A DNA stretch of 64,000 nucleotides from an uncultured Ignavibacteria bacterium (GTDB lineage Bacteria > Bacteroidota > Ignavibacteria > Tepidaquicellales > Tepidaquicellaceae), in assembly GCA_937974175.1 (NCBI GenBank), contig CALJIG010000025.1:1-64000 (forward strand). The letters run 5' to 3'. The notes under the pieces were generated by a model. The model ran no database searches, was not told where the DNA came from, and worked only from the letters and a program-made list of their open reading frames with translations. This document shows positions 8,797 to 17,721 of this stretch, piece by piece (within the stretch, counting starts at the first letter, position 1; every line of letters starts with the position of its first letter). The position numbers and the translations under genes are program-made.

Positions 8797-9973
8797 TTTT
8801 TTTTAATTTTAAATTGTCCGATAAAATTTTATTTAGGTAATCAGTCTTTTTTTTCCATGAATTTTCCATAGCAATTTCTTTATACTTCAAGGTTTTTTCT
8901 GCAAATTTTCCGTCAAGGGCATTAGCAATATTAGTGTAAAATTCTTCCCGGTTGATTGAATAGCCCACAACATTTAAAAATTTTTCTAAATCTGGGAGCG
9001 CAGTTGTCACGACAAATATCCCCGCAGCGATATATTCAAAGAATTTGTTTGGGAAAACTCCTTCTGTAAATTTATTTATTCTAAAAGGAATTATTCCTAC
9101 ATCAAATATTTTTAAATAATTTACGGCTATTTCAAAAGGTTGTGGAGACACATGATAAAAATTTTCATTTTTTTTTAGTTTTTCAAATGACTCAATGCCT
9201 GTAGGATGAATTCCGCCGACAAATAAAAAATCTACATCTTTAAATCTCTCTACCAATTTTTCAACTAATTCAAAATCTACCCAGTTTCTATAAGTGCCGA
9301 GATAACCGATGGTTTTCCTTTTCTTAACAAAATTTATTTTTTTACTATCTGCATTGCTGATTTTTTCAAACGAGTTTCCGTTAGGTATATAAAAAGAATT
9401 ATTATTTAAAGCTTTTGCTCTTTCATATAATTTCCTGGCAGTGCAAATTATAAAATTACTTCTTGTAATAAGTTTTTCATTGTATTCACTATCTCCGGCA
9501 ATAATCTCGCCTTCATAATCATAATCATAATTATCGTAATAATCATAAACTAAATAATTATAATCAAGCACATCTGTACACGGGTATAACTGAGGGAAAT
9601 AAAGCCATAATATTTTGAAATCAGAACGTCTTTTTTTTTTAATGAACGAATTTATCTGAATTTTCAGCAGGACTGAATCGATGTATGCAAAAGGCTTAAA
9701 CTTCAGCCATAACAAGTAATGAAAAAGTATAACAGGTGTGAACAAAAAAACTTTCTCCTGTAATTTTACAGTTTTATAATTCCCTATAAAAAGCCCGAGG
9801 ATTTTTTGTCTAAAATTTGTGAATAAGTGGACGAACAGAGAAACAGGCAGCTGAACTAAAAGTACATCACTCCAAGAACTTATCTTTTTATATAACTCTT
9901 CCGTGAACTCTTTTCTGTGGTAATCCTTCCATTCAGATGAGATAAGAATAATATTTGTAAAAGAATTTTTCAT
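8789..9973 (-). CDS. GT-B glycosyltransferase (GT1/GT4-like)
   Basis: A 394-residue putative glycosyltransferase. The C-terminal half shows TIGYLGTYRNWVDFELVEKL (about 221-240), FLFVGGIHPTG near 249-259, and a nucleotide-sugar loop at about 290-320 (GIIPFRINKFTEGVFPNKFF followed by EYIAAGI), as in the TuaH/GumK-like subgroup. The N-terminal half contains an uncommon tyrosine/aspartate-rich stretch at about 137-155. The start overlaps the upstream GT2 gene by 4 bases and the end overlaps the methyltransferase gene by 8, so it is embedded in the operon. The specific sugar is not recognisable. ATG start. Confidence 0.82.
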   Translation of the reverse strand: MKNSFTNIILISSEWKDYHRKEFTEELYKKISSWSDVLLVQLPVSLFVHLFTNFRQKILGLFIGNYKTVKLQEKVFLFTPVILFHYLLWLKFKPFAYIDSVLLKIQINSFIKKKRRSDFKILWLYFPQLYPCTDVLDYNYLVYDYYDNYDYDYEGEIIAGDSEYNEKLITRSNFIICTARKLYERAKALNNNSFYIPNGNSFEKISNADSKKINFVKKRKTIGYLGTYRNWVDFELVEKLVERFKDVDFLFVGGIHPTGIESFEKLKKNENFYHVSPQPFEIAVNYLKIFDVGIIPFRINKFTEGVFPNKFFEYIAAGIFVVTTALPDLEKFLNVVGYSINREEFYTNIANALDGKFAEKTLKYKEIAMENSWKKKTDYLNKILSDNLKLKKNG

Positions 9974-10890
9974 TTGAAATAGAATTCTTTTGAATGCATA
10001 TAGATTTTCAGATTCTCAAATAAAATTTTCAGATCACCTGAAGAACTTTTGTTTAATGATAATTTAACCGGAAACAAAACTATGCGGGATAGAATTCTTA
10101 AGATATTAACAAGTCTGACAAGATTTCTTTTTACAAATGTTGAATGTTTATAAAAATAAATCATTTTACTTTTATTCATCATAAAATTATATGCCTTATT
10201 TCCTTCATCGCCCTGTATACTGCTTTTTGTTCCGTGTATCAGTTTTATATACGGAAGAAGATAATTTGTGTATCCTTTACTTCTGATTCTTCTCTGTAAA
10301 TCCGTATCTTCATAGTACAAAAAATAATCAGAATCAAAACCGTTCACATCATTAAAGACACTCTTTCTCATGAACATGAATGCACCTATAACCCAGTCAA
10401 TAGGCAAAGGATTATTACCTGTTTTTTTCAATTTTTGTTGTATAAGAATATCAGTGTTTCCAAACAATTCTGATATCTCCCAATTCATATCAGGAAAGTC
10501 ATTAAAACTATACTGCGCACATCCATCAGGGTCGGTCAAAGAAACGCCAACAGTACCTGCAGAATCATTCTTATCAATAAAATCAATTACCTGCCGGAAA
10601 AAACCGTTTAAAAAAATAATGTCGGGATTAACAAAACAAACATAAGGAGCATCTGAAGCTGCCGCACCTATATTGCATGCTTCGCCGAAGCCTTCGTTCT
10701 TTTTATTATAAATAATTTTTATATTATTAAACTTTTTCTCAAAACCCGACAATGCACTCTTGTCAGGCGAGTTGTTGTCGACAACAATTACTTCATATTC
10801 AACGTCTGATTTTAATTTCAGTATCGATTCAATTGAAGTTAGAAGGTGACCTGATGTATTATAGTTTACATATATTAAGGATAAGAGCAT
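9970..10890 (-). CDS. GT2 glycosyltransferase (rhamnosyltransferase-like)
   Basis: A 306-residue family 2 glycosyltransferase of the WbbL/rhamnosyl type. It has LSLIYVNYNTSGHL at 3-16, VVDNNSPDKSA (36-46), NEGFGEACNIG (65-75), FVNPDI (87-92) and GAFMFMRKSVF followed by DYFLYYEDTDLQRRI around 169-202, where the EDxD segment lies in the catalytic region. It is an N-terminal-only relative of the GT2 domain in the fusion at 51-1988. It acts in the cytoplasm on lipid-linked acceptors. ATG start, 9 bases after the upstream GT4 gene. Confidence 0.88.
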   Translation of the reverse strand: MLLSLIYVNYNTSGHLLTSIESILKLKSDVEYEVIVVDNNSPDKSALSGFEKKFNNIKIIYNKKNEGFGEACNIGAAASDAPYVCFVNPDIIFLNGFFRQVIDFIDKNDSAGTVGVSLTDPDGCAQYSFNDFPDMNWEISELFGNTDILIQQKLKKTGNNPLPIDWVIGAFMFMRKSVFNDVNGFDSDYFLYYEDTDLQRRIRSKGYTNYLLPYIKLIHGTKSSIQGDEGNKAYNFMMNKSKMIYFYKHSTFVKRNLVRLVNILRILSRIVLFPVKLSLNKSSSGDLKILFENLKIYMHSKEFYFK

Positions 10891-10899
10891 CTGTTCTAC

Positions 10900-11970
10900 T
10901 TAGATTCTATTCAGATAATTAACAAACTCATCAATTTTTTCATCCCATTCAAAATTCTTTTTTATTGTATCATAAGCCTTTTCAGTAATAAGTTTAAGCT
11001 GTCCGGGATTATCTTTCAAAGTACTGATAATGGGAGGTATTTCATCTAAATTATACCGGGAAATAACAAATCCTGTTTCGCCCGATACTATGAACTCAGG
11101 GATTGCTCCTACATCAGTAGAAATTACGGGACATTTACATGCTATCGCTTCTATCGGGGGAAGCCCAAATCCTTCATGCAAACTTGGGTAAAGAAAAATA
11201 TCAGCTTCATTATAGAGTTCCCGGATTTTATCACCGGAAGGATTCTCAAAGAAGGTTACATATTCGGGCATTTCATTAATTTTTTTAAAACCGAAACAAT
11301 TAAAATTTAAATCAGGAAAATCATTTTTCAACTTTTTAATTATTTTGATTAAAGCCGGAACATTTTTCCTTTCGTCACCATGATCAATAAATAATACAGT
11401 TTTTAACTCATCAAATTTTCTAACTTTTTCCGGATAAAACAATTTAAAATCTACACCATAATATATTACATGGGAATCGGTATTGAATTTTTCTAACAAA
11501 AATTTTCTTAAATACTGGCATGAGGTAATTCTATTCAAATTTAATGAATATGATTTATCAACAAGCTCCTCATTCGCTCTCCAGTTTTCATAGTCCTGAA
11601 TGAAATAAATTTTCTTCCCCTTTTTTACATTTAATTTTTCGACAGCATATGCAGTATGCCAGGTTGTGGCTATAGTAAAATCTGCATTTCGTAAAAAAAA
11701 ATTACTGATAGAAGGCACTATTTTCAATTGAAAACAGTAATTATAAAAATTTTTTTTTATAATGTTACTGAAATGATGAGCTGTCATACTATAGTATTCA
11801 TGGAATTTGTTGCCTGAGAATACACCTTTATAGCTATCAAAAGGAAATATGGGGTAATAGATGCAAACTGAATGACCTCTTTTTGCCAGCAAATTTGCGT
11901 ATTCAAAAATAATTCTCACACCCCCCGATTTAAAAACAGCCGGCAGCACGTAATTTATTTTATACTTCAT
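10900..11970 (-). CDS. Glycosyltransferase family 4
   Basis: A 356-residue GT4 enzyme. N-terminal acceptor-domain features include FKSGGVRIIFEYANLLAKRG at 13-32; the C-terminal donor domain carries VLFIDHGDERKN near 192-203, IFLYPSLHEGFGLPPIEA (258-275), the E-x7-E nucleotide-sugar motif, and CPVISTDVGAIPEF near 280-293. No membrane segment. It overlaps the flippase gene by 11 bases at its start, consistent with a tightly packed operon. It presumably contributes one glycosidic bond to the repeat unit; the sugar is unknown. ATG start. Confidence 0.88.
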   Translation of the reverse strand: MKYKINYVLPAVFKSGGVRIIFEYANLLAKRGHSVCIYYPIFPFDSYKGVFSGNKFHEYYSMTAHHFSNIIKKNFYNYCFQLKIVPSISNFFLRNADFTIATTWHTAYAVEKLNVKKGKKIYFIQDYENWRANEELVDKSYSLNLNRITSCQYLRKFLLEKFNTDSHVIYYGVDFKLFYPEKVRKFDELKTVLFIDHGDERKNVPALIKIIKKLKNDFPDLNFNCFGFKKINEMPEYVTFFENPSGDKIRELYNEADIFLYPSLHEGFGLPPIEAIACKCPVISTDVGAIPEFIVSGETGFVISRYNLDEIPPIISTLKDNPGQLKLITEKAYDTIKKNFEWDEKIDEFVNYLNRI

Positions 11971-13504
11971 TCTTAGTTGAAAATAAAATTTTCTTTAAAT
12001 CAAAAATAAGGTTTACTTTAAAGAAGTATGTTAGTGAAAAATATATTAAATTAACAGAAATAATACCTGCTAAAAGATATACCGCAAGAGAGTAAAAATT
12101 ATAATAAACACCCACGAATAAATTAATTTTGATTAAATACATTATAAAGAAAGTAAGAATCCCTGCCATTAAAAGTAAACTCAGTTTTTTATAATAGTGA
12201 TTAAATCTTCCAAGGAATTTTTGCGCAAAATAAAGCAATAGTATAGATTGTAAAAGATATACTAAGAAGGAAGAAATAGAAATTCCGAAAAAATCGATAT
12301 AATATGTTAGAACCAAATTCATTATAATGCCGAATGAATAAACTATAACACCTATAATTGTGAGTTTTTTATATTCTTTTTTAGCAAGGAATAAAGCAGT
12401 CGAAATTATTGAAAATATAAACGGGAATAAAGCCAGTGATTCCCATATGAATGGCTTTGATGTTAGTTCAACGCCCTCAAGGGTAAACTTCCCCCTCATA
12501 TAAAGTAAGGAAAGAATTTCTTTACTGAAAATAACAAAAACCAAAATTATAGAGATATATACAAATACCAGCCCTAATATAGTATTGGCAAAATTAGTTT
12601 TTGCAACTATTTTTCTTCCAAATGAAAAATTTTGGGCAAAAGAAGAAAGTAATGGAGAAAAAACAGTATTGAAAGTAAGAGCAGAAATAAAAGTTGTAAC
12701 AGATACGGCATAATTTAAAGCTGATAAATTTCCGTTAGGAAAATATGAAACAATAAAATTTTTAGAAAACAGGTAAATTTGATTTATGATCACAAAGACC
12801 AATAAAGATAAACAGTTCTTAAAAATTTTACGTGTCAGAGGATTAATTTTAAAACTAAAAAGGTCTAACCCAAACAACTTAACAATCGGAACAAACAGAA
12901 ATACTAAATAAAGAAACGTACCGATCAGAATTCCATAAGACAGATTAAAAATAAACTGATTATTTATTACAGGCATAAAGATAAATACAATGATTGAAAA
13001 AGTAACCAATGCCTGTGTTATTACAGGAAAATAAAATTTATTTAACGAGTTATAATATGAGTGGAATAATGCTATAATAGATTTTAGAAAAAAAATAGGA
13101 AAGATAATATAAGTCATTTGTAGAGCAATGAACCTCTTCTCATTGGAAAAACCGGGTAAAAGCAAAGAAAGAATCTGGTCGTTAAATACAAGCAGCATGA
13201 TTAAAATCAGAAAGCTGGACAGCAACAAAAAAGTAAAAATACTTTTAAACGATTGCTTAGCCTCATCTGACGTATTTATATCTTTGATACCTGAAAACTC
13301 GCTATTGATAACTCCTCTGATTGTATCAAAGCCGATTAAAACAATAAGGCTATCGGGTATTACAATCAGAGCTAAATAAATGTCTGAAACATCAGAAACC
13401 CCTATCTTAGAGGCCACATATAAATTTTTCACCACATCTATAAAACGAATAACCAGAGTGATTATAAACAGCAGAGAAAAAGTTTTTAACAGATATTTTG
13501 ACAA
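11960..13504 (-). CDS. MOP-superfamily lipid/oligosaccharide flippase, MurJ-like
   Basis: A 514-residue polytopic membrane protein with about 14 predicted helices and almost no soluble region. The internal segment FSPLLSSFAQNFSFGRK and a hydrophobic pattern in two halves resemble MurJ/MviN more than classical Wzx. By position, between polymerase-like and glycosyltransferase genes, it is the likely flippase moving the undecaprenyl-linked repeat unit to the periplasm. Translation starts at TTG; the first residues, MSKYLLKTFSLLFIITLVIR, form helix 1. Housekeeping MurJ function cannot be excluded but the context argues for a dedicated EPS flippase. Confidence 0.82.
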   Translation of the reverse strand: MSKYLLKTFSLLFIITLVIRFIDVVKNLYVASKIGVSDVSDIYLALIVIPDSLIVLIGFDTIRGVINSEFSGIKDINTSDEAKQSFKSIFTFLLLSSFLILIMLLVFNDQILSLLLPGFSNEKRFIALQMTYIIFPIFFLKSIIALFHSYYNSLNKFYFPVITQALVTFSIIVFIFMPVINNQFIFNLSYGILIGTFLYLVFLFVPIVKLFGLDLFSFKINPLTRKIFKNCLSLLVFVIINQIYLFSKNFIVSYFPNGNLSALNYAVSVTTFISALTFNTVFSPLLSSFAQNFSFGRKIVAKTNFANTILGLVFVYISIILVFVIFSKEILSLLYMRGKFTLEGVELTSKPFIWESLALFPFIFSIISTALFLAKKEYKKLTIIGVIVYSFGIIMNLVLTYYIDFFGISISSFLVYLLQSILLLYFAQKFLGRFNHYYKKLSLLLMAGILTFFIMYLIKINLFVGVYYNFYSLAVYLLAGIISVNLIYFSLTYFFKVNLIFDLKKILFSTKNEV

Positions 13505-13530
13505 GATACTAAATAATGATATATAGTTTG

Positions 13531-14766
13531 CTACAATGAAGATTGAGTGTGAATTAAACCTTCTGCTAATTTTATATTACAATAGAGATATCCCAAAAAT
13601 ACTAAAAAAATCGGCATTACAAAGTACTCCGGATAAACAATAATGTCTTCAAACATATTTTGTAAAAAAAGTCCAAGACAAAGGGATAGCGCTAAAATAA
13701 TTTTTTTAAAGTTTTCTGTTTTCTTTAATTTTTTTATAGATAAAAATGATTTAATTATAACATAAAAATAGATAACTAAAGAAATCAGGGGAACTAACAT
13801 TCCAAATTGTATCCCAAGTAATAATATTAAATTGTGAGGGTCTACTACTATTTCTAAACTACCCAAAAAAACTTTCTCAGTTTTAAATACTTCTATAGCC
13901 TCAAAAATCCCATATCCCCAAAAGAAATGAAAAGGACTTTCCAGTATCATTTGAATTGCTGCCAATATTAATAAAGCCCTGGATAATGAGCTATCAGTTT
14001 TAACTGCGTTTATATTTGCAACAACAATTGAAGCCGAAACCAGTATTAAGGCAACTGATATAAAAAAAACTTTCTTGGAATAAAAAAAAGTTACAAGCAG
14101 CACTGCAAACGCTGTTATAATCATTCCTGTTCTGCTATATGTAGTCATTAAATTATAAGCGAGCAGAAAAAGAGAAATAAGAAAAAATGATAATCTAATT
14201 TTTTTATCAAAGTATAAAAAAAATAAAACCGGCAAACTTATAGTAAATACAAAAGAATGTGTGTTTGGGTGAGAAAAAAAACCTAAGGAATGAGAAGGAA
14301 ACGATGTGCTGTATCTGAATCCTGTGAATTTGCTAAAAATTGCAAATATTGCATCCGCAACAGCAAAATAAACAATTACTTTTAAAAAATTATAAAACTT
14401 TTCATCGTCTGAAAAAATTATCCTGGAAAAGTGCACAAAAAAAATATAGATACAGGTTATATATGTTAGAAATTTAAAAATGGATTCCGCATCAAAATTA
14501 ACCTTCCCGTTAGCAATAAAAACCGAAACAAAAAAAATTAGGAACAACAAAACACTTAAAAAATTTAAATAATTAAACTTAGGCTTGTACATAAAGATGT
14601 TGTTCAGATTCAATTGAACAACAACAAAACACAGGAAAATAAAAAATTGAATAAAAGAAATGTATGGTAAAACTAAATCTGAGTAAGGAAAATTGGCAAT
14701 AACATAGACACTACAAAATAAATACGATAGTGATATATAATATAATAATGAATCAGACTTTTTCAA
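13531..14766 (-). CDS. O-antigen polymerase/ligase-like membrane protein (Wzy/WaaL family)
   Basis: A 411-residue protein with about 10-12 membrane helices. The long periplasmic loop near residues 245-305 contains FFWGYGIFEAIE and DPHNLILLLGIQFGM; the PHN segment after a WGYG-type turn is the hallmark of the Wzy_C/O-antigen ligase fold. LMTTYSRTGMIITAF near 207-221 is the conserved SRTG-type motif. It would either polymerise repeat units in the periplasm or transfer the chain to an acceptor; the two are not separable from sequence. The start is TTG, 6 bases after the chain-length regulator gene. Confidence 0.87.
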   Translation of the reverse strand: MKKSDSLLYYISLSYLFCSVYVIANFPYSDLVLPYISFIQFFIFLCFVVVQLNLNNIFMYKPKFNYLNFLSVLLFLIFFVSVFIANGKVNFDAESIFKFLTYITCIYIFFVHFSRIIFSDDEKFYNFLKVIVYFAVADAIFAIFSKFTGFRYSTSFPSHSLGFFSHPNTHSFVFTISLPVLFFLYFDKKIRLSFFLISLFLLAYNLMTTYSRTGMIITAFAVLLVTFFYSKKVFFISVALILVSASIVVANINAVKTDSSLSRALLILAAIQMILESPFHFFWGYGIFEAIEVFKTEKVFLGSLEIVVDPHNLILLLGIQFGMLVPLISLVIYFYVIIKSFLSIKKLKKTENFKKIILALSLCLGLFLQNMFEDIIVYPEYFVMPIFLVFLGYLYCNIKLAEGLIHTQSSL

Positions 14767-14772
14767 ATTGTT

Positions 14773-15903
14773 TTATTTAGAAATCGAAGCCTTATAAAAT
14801 TTCCATTTTTCTAATATAACTATACTTAAAAAAGTAAGGCAAAAAGTTCCAAATACAGCAATAAGAACAAAAGTCATTCTTTTAGGTTTGGTCTTCTTTT
14901 CGGGAAGATTTGGTGTATCGATGATTAGAACAGACGGAGTATTTTTTTTCTCTTCAATTTTAGCCTGCTCGTATAAAGGAAGGAGGAAAGTTAAAATTTT
15001 CGTCTGGATTTCCACGTTTCTTTGAACTCTTAAAAAATTTATTATTATATCCGGCTTACCTTTTAAAGTTAAATTTGAACCTATGTCAGAGGAAGTATTT
15101 ATTTGGTTTAATTGATTTTGAAGGGCTTTGATTTTTTCCTCTTGCGTTTTCACCTCTGCCTGATCAGGAGATAAAATTCCTCGGAGTAATTCCAGTTTAA
15201 TCTCTTCAGATTTTATCTCTGCTTCGAGTTGAATTTCTGCCTGAACCGCAGCTTTTATTTGTAAATCAGGAGAAATACCAAATCTATCCTGAAAGCTCTT
15301 TAAACTATCTTCCACTGCCTTTAAATCTTTTTGAGCAGTCTCATAACGAGTCTGAATAAATTCTCTGTTGTTCTTCGCATTAAGAACATTTAAATCCGAA
15401 TTTATTTGGTTCAATTGAGAAATCATAAATTCACAAATCTCTTTGGCTCTCTGAGGATTTTTATCATAAATTCCAATTTCCATTGTTCCAGCTAATTTGT
15501 CTTTTTTAACCTCAAGAACATTCTCTCTGAAATTTTTTACTGCATCCTGCATATATTTATATTCCCATTCATCATTTAATTTAAATTTTATCAAAGCCTC
15601 ATCAATATTTTTTCTGCTGGTTAGTATATTTTCATACAAAGCCATTTCTTTCGCACCTGAACTTGTTCCTGCCAAATCTCCTAATTCACCAATGTCAGGA
15701 ATTCCTGCACCACTCAATAAACCCCCTAAAGAATTCGATTTTAATGAAGTCTTAATTGTTCCAGTGGATAAAAATATTGGATCCATAACAAAAAAGACTA
15801 TAACAGTAATAATTATTCCGACAATAATTGATAATATAGAAATTTTCTTTAAATTTTTCTTTAAAATTTCTAAATAATCAAACAACAAAAATTCTTTTTG
15901 CAC
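14773..15903 (-). CDS. Wzz/polysaccharide co-polymerase chain-length regulator
   Basis: A 376-residue inner-membrane protein of the Wzz type. Membrane helix 1 lies at about 21-40, a periplasmic region with helical, coiled-coil-prone character (NREFIQTRYETAQKDLKAVE to about residue 270) follows, and helix 2 is near 343-364, preceded by the proline-containing segment DTPNLPEKKTKPKR. There is no C-terminal Walker-type tyrosine kinase domain and no separate BY-kinase gene in the locus, so this is the short, kinase-less class. It would set modal chain length together with the polymerase and the SLBB exporter. The start is GTG; it lies 24 bases after the SLBB gene. Confidence 0.88.
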   Translation of the reverse strand: MQKEFLLFDYLEILKKNLKKISILSIIVGIIITVIVFFVMDPIFLSTGTIKTSLKSNSLGGLLSGAGIPDIGELGDLAGTSSGAKEMALYENILTSRKNIDEALIKFKLNDEWEYKYMQDAVKNFRENVLEVKKDKLAGTMEIGIYDKNPQRAKEICEFMISQLNQINSDLNVLNAKNNREFIQTRYETAQKDLKAVEDSLKSFQDRFGISPDLQIKAAVQAEIQLEAEIKSEEIKLELLRGILSPDQAEVKTQEEKIKALQNQLNQINTSSDIGSNLTLKGKPDIIINFLRVQRNVEIQTKILTFLLPLYEQAKIEEKKNTPSVLIIDTPNLPEKKTKPKRMTFVLIAVFGTFCLTFLSIVILEKWKFYKASISK

Positions 15904-15927
15904 TTTTTAAATTGAATTTTACAGTAA

Positions 15928-17628
15928 CTATTTTGTACTATTTTGAATTAATATAAAAGAAGTTATTATAGTCCCTACAATTCCGACTATTACCCCAATC
16001 AGTCCCATAGTATCTTTGAATGATTCCCTTTGCTTTTTGGGAACATACACGAAATCACCGGACTCTATCTTTGTTTGATCAGGTTTATACCAACCACGGG
16101 AATTAAATTTTATTATACGAGTATCACCTTCGTCTGCTCCTAAGCCGTAACCGCCGGCTCTTTCAATAAAATACTCATAATCCTGTCCTTCAACATATTT
16201 AACATAGCCCTCACTATTTACGGCTCCATAAACGTATACAACTTTTTTATCATCGTTTATATAAATTATATCGCCGTCTTCCAATACAATATTTTGGCTC
16301 GAGTCATTAAGTATAAGTAATTTCTCAAAATCGACTATTACTCGACCTCTTCGGGATTTAATATCAATATCAAAATTTTGTTTATCTTTATCAGTCACCA
16401 ATAAATCATTTGCACGTTGATTAATAAAAATTTCTGTAGAGTCTTTTGCGCCATACTCATTATCATACTTCCTAAATATTATACATAGTGGAAGATAAGC
16501 ATTTTGTGTTATTCCACCTGACATTTCAATTAATTCTTTTACTGTGGTAGCTTTGAAAGAAATAGGATAATAACCGGGACGCTGTACTTCACCCAAAATC
16601 AATGCTGTAACTTTTTTCCTAAAATCAGTTTTGTATTTTACAAATATTCTGTCAAAATTTTGTATAGGATATTTTTTATCTTTAGAATAAGCAAGTTCTA
16701 TTACATCAAAACCCTTGTTATTTATATATGGTCTGTAGACTATTATACTGTCTTCTTCCGCATATGTATCAAATCCTCTTGCAAGGCCTATAACTGTTTG
16801 CAAATCATCTCCCGGAGAATATTCGTATCCCCCCCCTAACTGTACTGCACCGGAAATAGTAATAAAATTTTTATCAAGCTGGTTCATTGGTATTTTCAAC
16901 AAATCACCCTCCAAAAACTGAGGATTGTATTCATTCTCACCTGTAATAAAGTATTTGTATAAATCTACCTTTATTATTGAACCATCTTTTCTTGTAAGAA
17001 GAATATTTCTCATTGAAGTTTGAGTTTGGAAAAACTCAGCTTGATTAAATTTTTGATTGTAGACATTAGTTACGTTAGTGGTATCATAGAACACTCGGCT
17101 CATTAAATCACTTACCCTCATTACCGGACTAACTTCATAGATACCCTGCGATAATCCGTTAACTTTAATTAAAAAAGTTCTTGGCTGAGTTAGAGTAAAA
17201 CTAACATCACTTGAATAATATCTTTTCTTTACTGCCTTAATCACTTTCTCTTTAGCTTCTTTCAAAGTAATATTAGCAACGGATATTTCTCCTACAGTAG
17301 GTATAACTACTGAACCCTCCAAAGATACATAAAGTGGAACTTGTTGATTTACAAATCCATATAGCCCCAGTGTGAAGAGATCATTCGGGCCAACAATATA
17401 TTCATTGCCTTTAATTACTCCCTCAATAGGGGTTGTTTTAGAATGTACATTTGCCTCTGAAATGGAGCCAAATAACTGTGGTGCATCAGCATTTATTTTG
17501 GTTGGAGATGTAGTTGATGGAAGTGTGGTAGTTCTACCTGTGCTTTTATCTAGCGGATTTTCTTTTTGTGAATAAGTATGAGTATAGCACAATAAAAGTG
17601 CAAGAACAAATGCAATCTTTAATTTCAA
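15928..17628 (-). CDS. Polysaccharide export protein with SLBB domains (Wza-like)
   Basis: A 566-residue exported protein. A signal peptide covers about residues 1-20 (MKLKIAFVLALLLCYTHTYS, likely cleaved before Q21); there is no lipobox cysteine, unlike E. coli Wza. The Poly_export domain runs about 75-157 (YIVGPNDLFTLGLYG onwards), followed by several SLBB repeats (for example VKVNG-type starts, ITISGAVQLGGGYEY, ALILGEVQRPGYYPI, VYVYGAVNSEGYV). A C-terminal membrane helix lies near 540-560. It would form the periplasmic or outer-membrane export conduit. The TTG start is supported by the signal peptide, since no other start retains it. It is the first gene of the compact EPS operon. Confidence 0.9.
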   Translation of the reverse strand: MKLKIAFVLALLLCYTHTYSQKENPLDKSTGRTTTLPSTTSPTKINADAPQLFGSISEANVHSKTTPIEGVIKGNEYIVGPNDLFTLGLYGFVNQQVPLYVSLEGSVVIPTVGEISVANITLKEAKEKVIKAVKKRYYSSDVSFTLTQPRTFLIKVNGLSQGIYEVSPVMRVSDLMSRVFYDTTNVTNVYNQKFNQAEFFQTQTSMRNILLTRKDGSIIKVDLYKYFITGENEYNPQFLEGDLLKIPMNQLDKNFITISGAVQLGGGYEYSPGDDLQTVIGLARGFDTYAEEDSIIVYRPYINNKGFDVIELAYSKDKKYPIQNFDRIFVKYKTDFRKKVTALILGEVQRPGYYPISFKATTVKELIEMSGGITQNAYLPLCIIFRKYDNEYGAKDSTEIFINQRANDLLVTDKDKQNFDIDIKSRRGRVIVDFEKLLILNDSSQNIVLEDGDIIYINDDKKVVYVYGAVNSEGYVKYVEGQDYEYFIERAGGYGLGADEGDTRIIKFNSRGWYKPDQTKIESGDFVYVPKKQRESFKDTMGLIGVIVGIVGTIITSFILIQNSTK

Positions 17629-17721
17629 AATCTAATAATATTTAATTCAAAAAATATAACCGATATTTCGGTGCTAAAAAAGTATAAATTCTAAATAAAT
17701 TCTCCGGTTCGTATTTTAAAA

